Assembly: GCF_000785535.1 (NCBI RefSeq)
Contig: NZ_CP007595.1
Span: 4,300,439 to 4,364,438 of the forward strand
Reading direction: 5' to 3'
Source of the DNA: Arthrobacter sp. PAMC 25486
Lineage (GTDB): Bacteria > Actinomycetota > Actinomycetes > Actinomycetales > Micrococcaceae
Length of the DNA: 64,000 nucleotides
The notes below the pieces were generated by a model that worked only from the letters and a program-made list of their open reading frames with translations, did not search any database and was not told the origin of the DNA. Shown here piece after piece: positions 10,055-19,121 of this stretch. How positions within the stretch are numbered: position 1 is the first letter of the stretch; each line of letters opens with the position of its first letter. Made by a program: the position numbers and the translations under genes.

Positions 10055-12504
10055 GCGCCCGCAGGGGCGCGGCGCCGAGCCGGACAGCAAACCCAGCGCC
10101 GCGCCGCACCACAAACGCGGCGCTGCGCCGCACGGCAAACGCCGTGCCACAGCGGGCACGCACCAGGGCGCAGTCGCCGTTTACGGCCGGCCGGCCCTGG
10201 TGGCATTTCCTGATTGACGCGGGCGTCCTGGCGCTGCTGCTCGGTGTGGGTGTGCTGGGCTTCGGGCCCGCCTTCGGCCACGACCCCACATACCTGCTTG
10301 CCGGTTTCGGCGCCGTAGCCCTTGGACTGGGTGTGGCGGCCGCGGGCGCGCACTGGCGGCTGGGCCTGGTCACCATGACGGGCCTGTCGTTCCTTGTCTA
10401 CATGCTCTTTGGCAGCGCACTGGCCGCCTCGCAGGAGGCCATTGCTGGGTTCATCCCCAGCGGCGCCTCCCTGCGCGGGCTGCTGCTGGGGATCATGCTG
10501 TCCTGGAAACACATTTTGACCCTGGCCGCCCCCGTGGGGACGAGCGTTGAGGTCATGGTGGTGCCATATCTGGCCACCTTCGTGGCAGCGATTGCCGCCG
10601 GCACACTGGCCTGGCGGCTGCGCAACGCGTACTGGGCGGTCATCCCCGTCGTGGCCCTGTTCATCACGGCCATCCTCTTCGGCACGGCGGAGGTCTTCCT
10701 GCCCGGCGTCCGCGGAGTGCTCCTGGCGGTTGGCTCCATCGGCTGGCTGGCCTACCGGCATGAACTGGGCCGCCGGGAATCGTCCGCCGCAATTTCGGCG
10801 AACCAGCGCATCGCCGATCCGGCCGGGGTGCGCACCGCGTTCCTGCGCCGCATGGGCCTGGCCGCCGGTGTCATCGTGCTGGCCGGCGGACTCACCCTGG
10901 CGGCAGCTCCCGCACTGACTGCGGGCGGCGGTCGTGACGTGCTGCGGGAAAAGGTTGTGCCGCCGCCGGAACTGCACGAGCTGCCGTCGCCGCTGACCAA
11001 GTTCCGCGACTACCTGAAAAATGAGAAGGAGAGCGTCCTCTTTGAGGTCAAGGGCCTGCCCAGGGACGGGCGGATCCGGATCGCCGCCATGGATAGCTAC
11101 GACGGTGTTGTCTTCAACGTCGACCCCAACAGTTCGGCCTCCTTTGCCCCGATCGGGGACCCCAAGTCACTGAACCAAAACGCCAGCGGTGACGGGTCCG
11201 ACGTCGGAATTGCCATTGACGGATACGACGGCGTGTGGATCCCCAATGCTGCCGTGGCCCAAAGCCTGAACTACCAAAGCGCGCAGGGCAGCACTCCCAC
11301 GCTGTACCTGAACCGGGAGTCCGGCACGGCCCTGAACCTGGCCGGCGTCGCCAAGGGGGACGTGTACTCCATGAACGTGGATTTCCCCGTGGTGGACACC
11401 GGCAAACTGGCCGGTGCCGGCTTTGGCCAGCTGCGGCTGCCCAAACTGGAAAATGTGCCGCAGGTGGTGGGGGTCAAGGCCAATGACATCGTTGGCGAGA
11501 TCACCAACCCGCTGGAAAAGGTGCAGGCCCTTGAGGGGGCGCTGTCGCAGGAGGGCAAATTCAGCAACGGGCTGGAGGGCCAGGCGCAGTCGAGCTCGGG
11601 GCACAGTGCCGCCCGCATGACAAAGCTGCTCTCGGCCAAGGAAATGATTGGCGACGACGAGCAATACGCCACCGCCATGGTGCTGATGGCCCGCCACCTG
11701 GGCATTCCGGCGCGCGTTGTCATGGGCTTTTATGCTGACGGGGAGGCCTCCGGCGACGGTGCCCGGAGTCTGAAGCTGACCGGCTCGGATGTGCACGCCT
11801 GGGTTGAGGTGAACTTTGCCGGCGTGGGCTGGGTGCCGTTCAATCCGACGCCGGACAAGGACCATGTACCCAACCCGCCCGAGCCGCAAAACGCCTCCAA
11901 GCCCAAGCCGCAGGTGCTCCAGCCCCCGCCCCCGCCGCAGGAGCCGGCCGAACTGCCGCCGGACAGCAACCCCGACGCCCTCGACACCGACGGGAAGAAG
12001 GACTCGGTGGCCGACGTGGTCACCCAGATCCTGCTGATCATTGGCATCGTCGCCATTCCGGTCCTGGCCATTGCCCTGCCGCTGGTGTTGATCGTGGGGC
12101 TCAAGTCCCGGCGGCGGAAAAAGCGCCACACCCAGGGACTGCCCACCGACAGGGTGGGCGGCGGCTGGTCCGAAGTGCTCAGCCAAGCCACCGACCTTGG
12201 AGCCAGTGTGGACGGGTTCGGCACGCGGCGCGAAACCGCGGTGTCCCTGGAAGGCAGCTTCCCGGCGGCGCAGGGCGGCACCGCGCTGCTGGCGGAACGG
12301 GCCGATGCAGCCATCTTCGGGCCGGGACAGCCCAGCGAGGGTGAGGTGGCCAGTTATTGGGAAAGTGTTGAGGAATCGCTCAAGGGCATGACAGGGTCTG
12401 TAGGATTCTGGAAGCGGCAGCGGGCACGGTTCTCACCGAAGTCACTGCTCGTTGAGGCCAAAAGGGTTCAAGCCAGGCGACGGGCTGGCAGCAAGCCGTC
12501 ATGA
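10051..12504 (+). CDS. transglutaminase-like membrane protein without catalytic cysteine
   Basis: 817 aa with the TgpA-like layout: a basic low-complexity start, six or so membrane segments (about residues 50-300), an external transglutaminase-like core, a Pro-rich stretch, one further membrane helix (about 650-680) and a basic cytoplasmic tail. In the core, the place where the family has G-x-C-x-x-Y/F-A reads GDDEQYATA (near residue 533), so the nucleophilic Cys is Asp. The His/Asp half (GSDVHAWVEV near 582, then WVPFNPTP) is kept. It follows moxR and DUF58, the classic trio. The fold is clear but cross-linking or protease activity is doubtful; peptide binding is an alternative. Confidence 0.88.
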   Translation: MSARRGAAPSRTANPAPRRTTNAALRRTANAVPQRARTRAQSPFTAGRPWWHFLIDAGVLALLLGVGVLGFGPAFGHDPTYLLAGFGAVALGLGVAAAGAHWRLGLVTMTGLSFLVYMLFGSALAASQEAIAGFIPSGASLRGLLLGIMLSWKHILTLAAPVGTSVEVMVVPYLATFVAAIAAGTLAWRLRNAYWAVIPVVALFITAILFGTAEVFLPGVRGVLLAVGSIGWLAYRHELGRRESSAAISANQRIADPAGVRTAFLRRMGLAAGVIVLAGGLTLAAAPALTAGGGRDVLREKVVPPPELHELPSPLTKFRDYLKNEKESVLFEVKGLPRDGRIRIAAMDSYDGVVFNVDPNSSASFAPIGDPKSLNQNASGDGSDVGIAIDGYDGVWIPNAAVAQSLNYQSAQGSTPTLYLNRESGTALNLAGVAKGDVYSMNVDFPVVDTGKLAGAGFGQLRLPKLENVPQVVGVKANDIVGEITNPLEKVQALEGALSQEGKFSNGLEGQAQSSSGHSAARMTKLLSAKEMIGDDEQYATAMVLMARHLGIPARVVMGFYADGEASGDGARSLKLTGSDVHAWVEVNFAGVGWVPFNPTPDKDHVPNPPEPQNASKPKPQVLQPPPPPQEPAELPPDSNPDALDTDGKKDSVADVVTQILLIIGIVAIPVLAIALPLVLIVGLKSRRRKKRHTQGLPTDRVGGGWSEVLSQATDLGASVDGFGTRRETAVSLEGSFPAAQGGTALLAERADAAIFGPGQPSEGEVASYWESVEESLKGMTGSVGFWKRQRARFSPKSLLVEAKRVQARRRAGSKPS

Positions 12505-12609
12505 CGGTCCGGCCGGACACGGCCGGCTGGTCACGGTCCAGCCGAAGAAGTCGTCCGGATGGCAGCAGGTCCCAATGAAGAAGAAGTCCTATTGAAGGGT
12601 ACGAAGAAC

Positions 12610-14361
12610 ATGGCGCACAAAGTCGCGGATCCCTGCCGCAACTGCGGGGCGGACCTTGCCCCCGGCACCTCCTTCTGCACATTGTGCGGCACGGCTGTCC
12701 CCAATAGGGCCGCAGCCCCGGCGCCGACGTCCGTCCCCCTTGTGGGGCAGCCCTTCCAGGGGCAGGTGCGCGAGAATCAGGTGCCTGGCGGAACAATGCC
12801 TCGTCACCTGCCTGCCGGAACTGTGCCCGGCCAAGCACATGGCGGAGCCGTCCCCGGCATCATCCCCGTGGGCCTGTCAACTCCCGGGCCGCTCGTGGCG
12901 CCGCAACAGGTGGGCGGTGATGCACGCCTTGCCGCCGCGGCCGCCCTGGTGCCAGGCGGGGCCGGCCGGCGCTTGGCCGCGAAGGTGATTGACGGCGTTG
13001 TGCCCGGCATTTTGCTGGCAGTGGCGGTGCTGGTTGGTGCCGTGCTGCTTAAGGTGACCCCGGCGGGCGAGATTGTGCAGGACGATCTGGGCAAGGTGCT
13101 GCTGGCTCTGACCGCTGCCTCCCTGCTGTCCATGGCCTATGGCGTGTGGGTGTGGATCTGGGAAGCGCGGGCCGGCAAGACGCCCGGCAATGTGATGCTG
13201 GGGCTGCGCACCACCAGCATCGACGGCAGCCGGCCGGGGCTGCTGGCGATATTTTTGCGGTACCTGATCATCGGGGTGGCCTCCATCGTTCCCGTGGTCG
13301 GGCCGGTGCTTGTCATTGTTTCCAACACGTGGGACTCCAACGGCAAATGGCAGGGCTGGCACGACAAGGTTGCCAAGACCCTCGTGTTCAACGTCAAGGC
13401 CGGTCGCAACCCGCTGGAAACCGGCGGTGTTGCCGGACGGACGGCCTACACCCCGGCGCCCGTGGCCACCCTGTCACCCGTGCAGTCGCCGCTGCCGGCA
13501 CAGCCCGCCCACGGTCCGGGACCGGGCTTCGCTCCCGGTCAGGGCGCTCCGGGACATGTTGCTCCGGGACATGCTGCGCAGGGACAGGTCCCAGCCCAGG
13601 CCCAGGATGACGGGCCGATCACCTCGGTGCCGAGTTTCGCCAGGGCAACAGTCGGGCCGGTGGCGCCGGGCATTCAGGCCCCCGCAGTGCCCTCTCCTGC
13701 AGTGCAGGATCCTGCACTGAACCGTCCCGCGGCGCAACCTCCAGTCCAACCTCATGGAGCACAACCTCCAGTCCAACCTCGTGGAGCACAACCTCCAACA
13801 GCGCAGGGCATGCAGTACAGCGAACCCGTGAGCTTCGCGCCGCCGCCGCCGGCCCCTTCGGACAGCCAGGTGACGGACCCGCTGCCGGGAATGCGGGTCA
13901 CGGCGCCGTTGCCACCCGAGCAGGGCAGCCCGCAGGACAGCAGACAGGCGGGGAGCCAGGCAGACACCCGGGCTTACGGTGACGCCGACGCGGAGGCAGG
14001 GGAGACCCGGATCCGCCCGGCGGCCAACAAAGACCGCTTGCGGCTGACCTTTGATGACGGCCGCCAGCAGGACATTGACTCCGTGGCGCTCATTGGGCGC
14101 AACCCCGCCGGTTACGATGGAGAGATGATTTCCCGCCTCATCACGGTCCGCGACACCAGCATGTCCGTGTCCAAAACACATCTGCACGTCCGTGCCAGCA
14201 CCGAAGGACTGTGGGTCACCGACCGCAACTCCACCAACGGCAGCGCCATTTCAGACAGCAACGGGGCCAAGGTGAAACTGTCCGGCAGCACCCCCGCCTT
14301 GGCCTCCATGGGCGCCCGCGTGCACTTCGGTGAACGCTCCTTCGTGGTGGGACGGGCATGA
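12610..14361 (+). CDS. zinc-ribbon, RDD membrane and FHA domain protein
   Basis: 583 aa. Two CxxC pairs near residues 9-26 form a zinc ribbon, followed by a Pro/Gly-rich linker, an RDD domain with three membrane segments (about residues 117-240, GRRLAAKVIDGVVPG start and GKTPGNVMLGLR motif), a long Pro/Gln/Ala-rich linker with tandem repeats, and a C-terminal FHA domain (about 475-583) with GRNPAGYDGE, SVSKTHLHV and TDRNSTNGS. The FHA domain should bind phosphothreonine, probably on proteins modified by the kinase encoded at 17319. The ATG at 12610 sits ten bases after AAGGG; an upstream in-frame ATG at 12559 is less well supported. Its stop overlaps the PP2C start. Confidence 0.88.
   Translation: MAHKVADPCRNCGADLAPGTSFCTLCGTAVPNRAAAPAPTSVPLVGQPFQGQVRENQVPGGTMPRHLPAGTVPGQAHGGAVPGIIPVGLSTPGPLVAPQQVGGDARLAAAAALVPGGAGRRLAAKVIDGVVPGILLAVAVLVGAVLLKVTPAGEIVQDDLGKVLLALTAASLLSMAYGVWVWIWEARAGKTPGNVMLGLRTTSIDGSRPGLLAIFLRYLIIGVASIVPVVGPVLVIVSNTWDSNGKWQGWHDKVAKTLVFNVKAGRNPLETGGVAGRTAYTPAPVATLSPVQSPLPAQPAHGPGPGFAPGQGAPGHVAPGHAAQGQVPAQAQDDGPITSVPSFARATVGPVAPGIQAPAVPSPAVQDPALNRPAAQPPVQPHGAQPPVQPRGAQPPTAQGMQYSEPVSFAPPPPAPSDSQVTDPLPGMRVTAPLPPEQGSPQDSRQAGSQADTRAYGDADAEAGETRIRPAANKDRLRLTFDDGRQQDIDSVALIGRNPAGYDGEMISRLITVRDTSMSVSKTHLHVRASTEGLWVTDRNSTNGSAISDSNGAKVKLSGSTPALASMGARVHFGERSFVVGRA
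13735..13796 (+). repeat. 27-bp tandem repeat in the linker of the RDD-FHA gene
   Basis: Two full 27-bp copies (13735-13761 and 13762-13788, one or two differences) and the start of a third encode the repeated linker peptide QPPVQPxGA. The unit length keeps the reading frame, so copy changes would only alter linker length. Confidence 0.85.
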
Positions 14362-15359
14362 GCGGGGACGCAGGCCCGGCGGACGGCCGTCCCTCCGGTG
14401 TGCAGCTGGCCGTCGGAGCCGGAACGGACCGCGGCTTGCGCCGTGAACTCAATGAGGACGACTTTCTTGCCACCGACCCGCTGTTTGCCGTGGCCGACGG
14501 CATGGGCGGGCACGAGGCCGGGGAAGTCGCCAGCCAAGAGTGCATCCGCACACTGGGCCAACAGCCATTCCTGACGGGGGGCTCCCGGGAGGCAACGGCG
14601 TCGGACCTCCAAATGGCATTGCGCCGGGCCGACGCCCGGATCCGTGAGCTCACCAATGCCCGGGCCGGCACCACTGTCTCCGGCGTGGTGCTCGTGGAGG
14701 AGCGCGCCGTCCCGTACTGGCTCGTGTTCAATGTGGGGGATTCGCGCACCTATTGCCTGAGCCAGGGGACCCTGCGACAGATCAGCGTTGACCATTCAGA
14801 GGTGCAGGAGCTCGTTGACGGCGGCTTCATCACGGCCGAGCAGGCTCTGGTCCATCCCCGCAGGCACGTGGTCACCCGCGCACTTGGCGCCGGATCCGAG
14901 ATTGATGCCGACTTTTGGCTCGTGCCAGTCAAGGAGGGCGACCGCATCCTGGTGTGCTCCGACGGCCTGACCGGCGAGCTCAGCGACAGCCAACTCCATG
15001 GCATCCTGAGTACCCTCCACAAACCGCAGGACGCCGTCGATGCGCTGATCCAGGCCGCCCTGCGCGCCGGCGGTCGCGACAACATCACGGCCATTGTGCT
15101 CGACGCCAGCAACATAGGCGGCCCGGCCGGCACCGACACACTCGACAAAACCGAGCCCAGGCACCACGACGACGGTGACACCCTGCCCAGGGCTCCCCAC
15201 CCCGCCGCCGCGGCAGCCACACAGCCAACTACACAGCCAGCCGCACAGCCAGCCGCACAGCCAGCCGCGGTCGAAACCGCCACCACCAAACCACCCGCCG
15301 GCGACACCGCCGTGCAAGATCATGCAGGAACACCCTTGCACGAGGAGAACCATGGATAA
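14358..15359 (+). CDS. PP2C-family Ser/Thr protein phosphatase
   Basis: 333 aa. All the metal-binding PP2C motifs are visible in order: GxxRxxNEDDF (about residue 25-35), VADGMGGHEAGE, GDSRTY (near 125), SDGLTGEL and GGRDNITAIVLD (near 240). There is no membrane segment, so it acts in the cytoplasm on phosphoproteins such as the kinase at 17319 and its FHA-bound targets. The C-terminal 80 residues are low complexity, with a tandem QPAA repeat encoded at about 15220-15270. The start overlaps the upstream stop (ATGA), and its own last codons overlap the next gene by eight bases. Confidence 0.93.
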   Translation: MSGDAGPADGRPSGVQLAVGAGTDRGLRRELNEDDFLATDPLFAVADGMGGHEAGEVASQECIRTLGQQPFLTGGSREATASDLQMALRRADARIRELTNARAGTTVSGVVLVEERAVPYWLVFNVGDSRTYCLSQGTLRQISVDHSEVQELVDGGFITAEQALVHPRRHVVTRALGAGSEIDADFWLVPVKEGDRILVCSDGLTGELSDSQLHGILSTLHKPQDAVDALIQAALRAGGRDNITAIVLDASNIGGPAGTDTLDKTEPRHHDDGDTLPRAPHPAAAAATQPTTQPAAQPAAQPAAVETATTKPPAGDTAVQDHAGTPLHEENHG

Positions 15360-17322
15360 CAACAACTACACAACAGGATCCTGGCTGGGCATTGTGCGCC
15401 ACGGGGCGGTTGTTGTCCTCGAGGCAGACACCGACCCCGCCATCCTGGACCACTTGTGGCATCACCTGGGCCAGGAACCCACCATCCACGGCATCCTCCA
15501 TGAGGTCACGGAGCAGTTTGGCACCGGCCTGGTGGACCTTCCCAGCTTCGCGATCCTCCTGCACGGCGACCGGCTCCATGCCATCCTGCGCGGCGACATC
15601 ACCCTGACCGCCCACACCGCCGAGGGCACCGAGCTCGTGTCCGGGCGCGACGTCACCACCTGGAGCGAGCGCTCACTGCTGCTGCCGGAGTCCCTGGAAT
15701 TGATGCTCGTCGATGCGCCGGAACCGGCCATGGTGCTGCCGGTCGGCGAGGCCGTGGTGCGGTTGCAGTCGCTGCGCCTGGGCGGGTTCTTCCCGGAGGC
15801 GTCGGACCAGGAAGGCCTGCTTGAAGGCGGGCTGATTGCTGGTGCCTTGCCCACCCCAGCGCCTCACGCACCTGCTTCCGTCGAGATGTCAGATAATGCC
15901 CTCTCCGACGGCAACGCCGGCGAGGAACTCGACGAAGCGGACCCAGCCTTCAACGAGGAAAACCAGGCCTTCGACGAAAGCTTTGCCAGGGCGGCCGACG
16001 CTGAATGGAACGCCCAGCTGGCACCCATGGACGTGCCCGGCGCGCCGGTGGACACCGATCTTGGCCTGACCATCCGGCCCGACAACTCAGAGGATGAGCT
16101 GGACGGCATGGGTGAGCACGGCGCGCTGGACGAAATGGGGGAGCCGGTAGAGGCGGGGCACGCCGACGCTGGGCGCCCAGACGGGGAACCCACTGATGGT
16201 GAGCGGGTCGACGGTGAACCCACTGACGGCGGACTGGCTGACGGCGGGCCCGCCAACGGGGAACCTGCCGACGCAGGCGCCGCGGGCCAGACTGACGGCC
16301 CATCTGACGGAAATGCCAGCGAGCCCCATGACGGTCCGGCCGGCGGGGAGCCTGCCGATGCGGCTCAGGACCTGGCCGAAGACGGCTTCACCACCAATTA
16401 CGACTTCCTGTTTGGTGCCACAGTGGCCCAAACCGTTGAAGATGCAGCGGTGCGGCTTGATGACGACGGCCAGCCGCTGGTGCCGGAGGCGGCCGAACCC
16501 ATCCTGCCGCCGCTGCCCACCCAGCCGCCGCTTGCCGGCAACCCGGCATTCGCGATGGCACCCGGTGTGGTGGCTGGCGTGGAGTCTGCTGCCAGCACAG
16601 ACCAGGGCAACGGCGTGCTCATTGATTCGGTGCCGTGGGCCCACTCTGCCCACCAACCCGCTGCCGGGCAACAAGCCGTCGCGCAACAAGACTTCATCAA
16701 CGACCTGGCCGCGCAACAACCTGCCGCACAGGCTGCTGCGGATGCGGCTGCTTCACCATACGATCCAGACCACGACGGGCACACCGTCCTCCGCGGGGAA
16801 CTCGGGCTCGAGTCAGATTCGGACCCGGAGACGGAAGCCATCCTGGAATCGCGCCCGCCCACCGGCCCCATGGTTTTGGCACGGGTGTGCCCCAACGGTC
16901 ACGCCAATCCGCCCAGCCTGCGGAACTGTTTCAGCTGCGGGGCAGCCAACACCTCCGAGCCGCGGACGGTGGGCCGGCCGCGCCTGGGCACCATGCACAT
17001 CTCCAATGGTGAAGTGGTTGAGCTGGACCATTCCCTGATTATTGGACGCCAGCCGTTCGTGTCCCGCGTGATGGGCCAGGCCATGCCCCGACTGGTGCAG
17101 GTCAAGAGCGGAAACGACGACATTTCACGCTCCCACGTGGAGGTCCGCCTCGACGGCTGGGACGTGCTGCTCGTGGACCTGAAGGCCACGAATGGCACAG
17201 TCCTGGTGCGGGAGGGCCAGGCGCCGCGCCGACTGGGCCAAGGGGAGGAAGCCATCCTGCTCAACGGGGACATCGCAGAACTCGGCGACGGCGTGACGCT
17301 GCTCTTCGACGGGTTGTTGTGA
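15352..17322 (+). CDS. FHA domain protein with zinc ribbon and acidic linker
   Basis: 656 aa. The first 150 residues form a compact domain I cannot assign. A long acidic linker follows (about 180-500) rich in Asp/Gly/Glu/Pro, including degenerate DGEPTDG repeats near 16180-16330. Then come a CxxxH...CxxC zinc-ribbon-like stretch (about 509-527) and a C-terminal FHA domain (GRQPFVSR, DISRSHVEV, DLKATNGT). The ATG at 15352 is preceded by GAGGAGA at 15342-15348. Its stop overlaps the GTG start of the kinase. The FHA domain probably reads Thr phosphorylation by that kinase, so the protein may be a scaffold. It has no membrane segment or signal peptide. Confidence 0.85.
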   Translation: MDNNNYTTGSWLGIVRHGAVVVLEADTDPAILDHLWHHLGQEPTIHGILHEVTEQFGTGLVDLPSFAILLHGDRLHAILRGDITLTAHTAEGTELVSGRDVTTWSERSLLLPESLELMLVDAPEPAMVLPVGEAVVRLQSLRLGGFFPEASDQEGLLEGGLIAGALPTPAPHAPASVEMSDNALSDGNAGEELDEADPAFNEENQAFDESFARAADAEWNAQLAPMDVPGAPVDTDLGLTIRPDNSEDELDGMGEHGALDEMGEPVEAGHADAGRPDGEPTDGERVDGEPTDGGLADGGPANGEPADAGAAGQTDGPSDGNASEPHDGPAGGEPADAAQDLAEDGFTTNYDFLFGATVAQTVEDAAVRLDDDGQPLVPEAAEPILPPLPTQPPLAGNPAFAMAPGVVAGVESAASTDQGNGVLIDSVPWAHSAHQPAAGQQAVAQQDFINDLAAQQPAAQAAADAAASPYDPDHDGHTVLRGELGLESDSDPETEAILESRPPTGPMVLARVCPNGHANPPSLRNCFSCGAANTSEPRTVGRPRLGTMHISNGEVVELDHSLIIGRQPFVSRVMGQAMPRLVQVKSGNDDISRSHVEVRLDGWDVLLVDLKATNGTVLVREGQAPRRLGQGEEAILLNGDIAELGDGVTLLFDGLL

Positions 17323-19085
17323 GTTCCCGGCGGGCACCGGCACCACCGCCAACCCTGCCGGGCTACCGCTTCATTTCCGTCCTGGGGTCGGGCGGATTCT
17401 CCGATGTGTACCTGTACGAGCAGGACCGGCCCCGGCGCAAGGTCGCCATCAAGGTGCTCACAGCCGACCTGAAGACGGCAGGTGCCCGGGCCAGCTTTGA
17501 GTCCGAGGCCAACCTGATGGCGCAACTGTCGGCCCACCCGTACATCGTCACCATTTTTGAAGCGGAAATCACTGACTCCGGGCACTCCTACCTGGCCATG
17601 GAGTACTGTTCACGGCCCAGCCTTGACGTGCAGTACCGGCAGGGGCGCAGCAGTGTGGATAAGGCCCTGGAGATCGGCATCCAGGTGGCCTCAGCCGTTG
17701 AAACATCCCACCGCGCCGGCATCGCGCACCGCGACATCAAGCCGGCCAACGTCCTGGTCACCGACTACAGCCGGCCCGCCCTGACAGACTTTGGCATCTC
17801 CGGAACCATGGACTCAGTGCAGTCCGACGGCGGCGGCATGTCCATTCCGTGGTCCCCGCCCGAATCCTTCGGGGCCGGCGCCACCGACGGCGTGAAAGTG
17901 GACATCTGGGCGCTCGGCGCCACCATCTACACACTGCTGGCCGGGCACTCGCCCTTTGTCATTCCGGGTGCCGACAATTCCCAGCGCATGCTCATGGACC
18001 GCATCGCCACGGCACCGCTGCCCAGCCTTGGCCGGGCCGATGTGCCGGAGGGCCTGGAGCTGGTCCTTGCCACGGCCATGGCGAAGTCGCCCTCCTCCCG
18101 TTACGGTTCCGCGAAGGATTTTGCGCGCGCCCTGATGCGGGTGCAGACGGAACTGAACCTTTCGGTGACACCCTTTGAAGTCCAGGACGATGTGGTGTCC
18201 CATGTTGTCCGCCCCGAAGACCATGCGGAAGCCACACGGGTGCGCAGCATCGTCTCGATCGACCCGGATGCGCCGACCGCCAACCCCACGTTTCCCACGA
18301 GGCAGGCCGCCGCAGGCCCGGGCCGGGCAAACCCAACACCGGCAAACACGGAACTTTCACCTGCAGGACCGTCAAACACGGCGCCTTCAAACACCACCGG
18401 GCTCATCCGCAACGGCCAAACCGTCGAGGCTTCACCGCAAGCCGTGCCACTGCCCACGCCCCAGGCCGACGACGCCGCAACGGCGCCCGGCCGCGTGGCC
18501 GAGCCGCCCGCCCAGAATGTTGACGCAGCCCGGAGTGTCGTCGCAGCCTGGAACGTGGGAGCACCCGGAAGTGCCCAGGCGGCCGACTTTGCCTTGGAAT
18601 CCACGGTCCACCGCGGCGCACTCCCAACCCAAGGCCAGGGACCACAGCCCGGGACACCCAACCCGGCAGCAGCCAAGAAACGCTTGTGGCTGGGACTGGC
18701 CTCGACGCTGGTGCTGGTGGCCGCCGTCGTTATTGGATTGGTGGTCTTCAACAACTTAGGTGCACCACCGCCGCCGGAGCAGTCGGCCGTCAGCACTGCG
18801 CCGCCGCCCACGGGCCTGGTCCTGGGGGCGGACGTTCCCGAGGTCACCGAACTGTCCGCAGCACCCGGCAACGGAGGGTCGGAGTGGAGCTGGACCAACC
18901 CTGATCCGCAGGACGGCGACCAGTATTTGTGGGCCCCCGTCAGTGCGGTTGAGACGGGCCAGTTCAAGGTTGTTGGCGACGCGAAGGTGTTTGCTGCCAA
19001 TGGACCGAACAACCAATCCTGCATTTCCGTGAAACTGCTGCGCAAGACCGGCGAAACCTCGCCTGAGACCAAAAAGTGCTCCTAG
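17319..19085 (+). CDS. membrane-anchored Ser/Thr protein kinase
   Basis: 588 aa from a GTG overlapping the upstream stop. The kinase domain (about residues 12-270) has the glycine loop GSGGFSDVY, the ATP-anchoring Lys in VAIKVL, HRDIKPAN and DFGISG, so it should be active. A Pro/Ala-rich juxtamembrane linker (about 300-450) leads to a single membrane helix (about 452-474), then an extracytoplasmic domain of about 115 residues with a C-terminal Cys pair. There are no PASTA repeats. Set between a PP2C phosphatase and four FHA-containing proteins, it is the likely writer of a local phosphothreonine circuit controlling the secretion-type ATPase. The signal sensed outside is unknown. Confidence 0.93.
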   Translation: MSSRRAPAPPPTLPGYRFISVLGSGGFSDVYLYEQDRPRRKVAIKVLTADLKTAGARASFESEANLMAQLSAHPYIVTIFEAEITDSGHSYLAMEYCSRPSLDVQYRQGRSSVDKALEIGIQVASAVETSHRAGIAHRDIKPANVLVTDYSRPALTDFGISGTMDSVQSDGGGMSIPWSPPESFGAGATDGVKVDIWALGATIYTLLAGHSPFVIPGADNSQRMLMDRIATAPLPSLGRADVPEGLELVLATAMAKSPSSRYGSAKDFARALMRVQTELNLSVTPFEVQDDVVSHVVRPEDHAEATRVRSIVSIDPDAPTANPTFPTRQAAAGPGRANPTPANTELSPAGPSNTAPSNTTGLIRNGQTVEASPQAVPLPTPQADDAATAPGRVAEPPAQNVDAARSVVAAWNVGAPGSAQAADFALESTVHRGALPTQGQGPQPGTPNPAAAKKRLWLGLASTLVLVAAVVIGLVVFNNLGAPPPPEQSAVSTAPPPTGLVLGADVPEVTELSAAPGNGGSEWSWTNPDPQDGDQYLWAPVSAVETGQFKVVGDAKVFAANGPNNQSCISVKLLRKTGETSPETKKCS

Positions 19086-19121
19086 CGTGGGGCACGAGCA
19101 ACAACCAAGGGGGCTGCCGTC

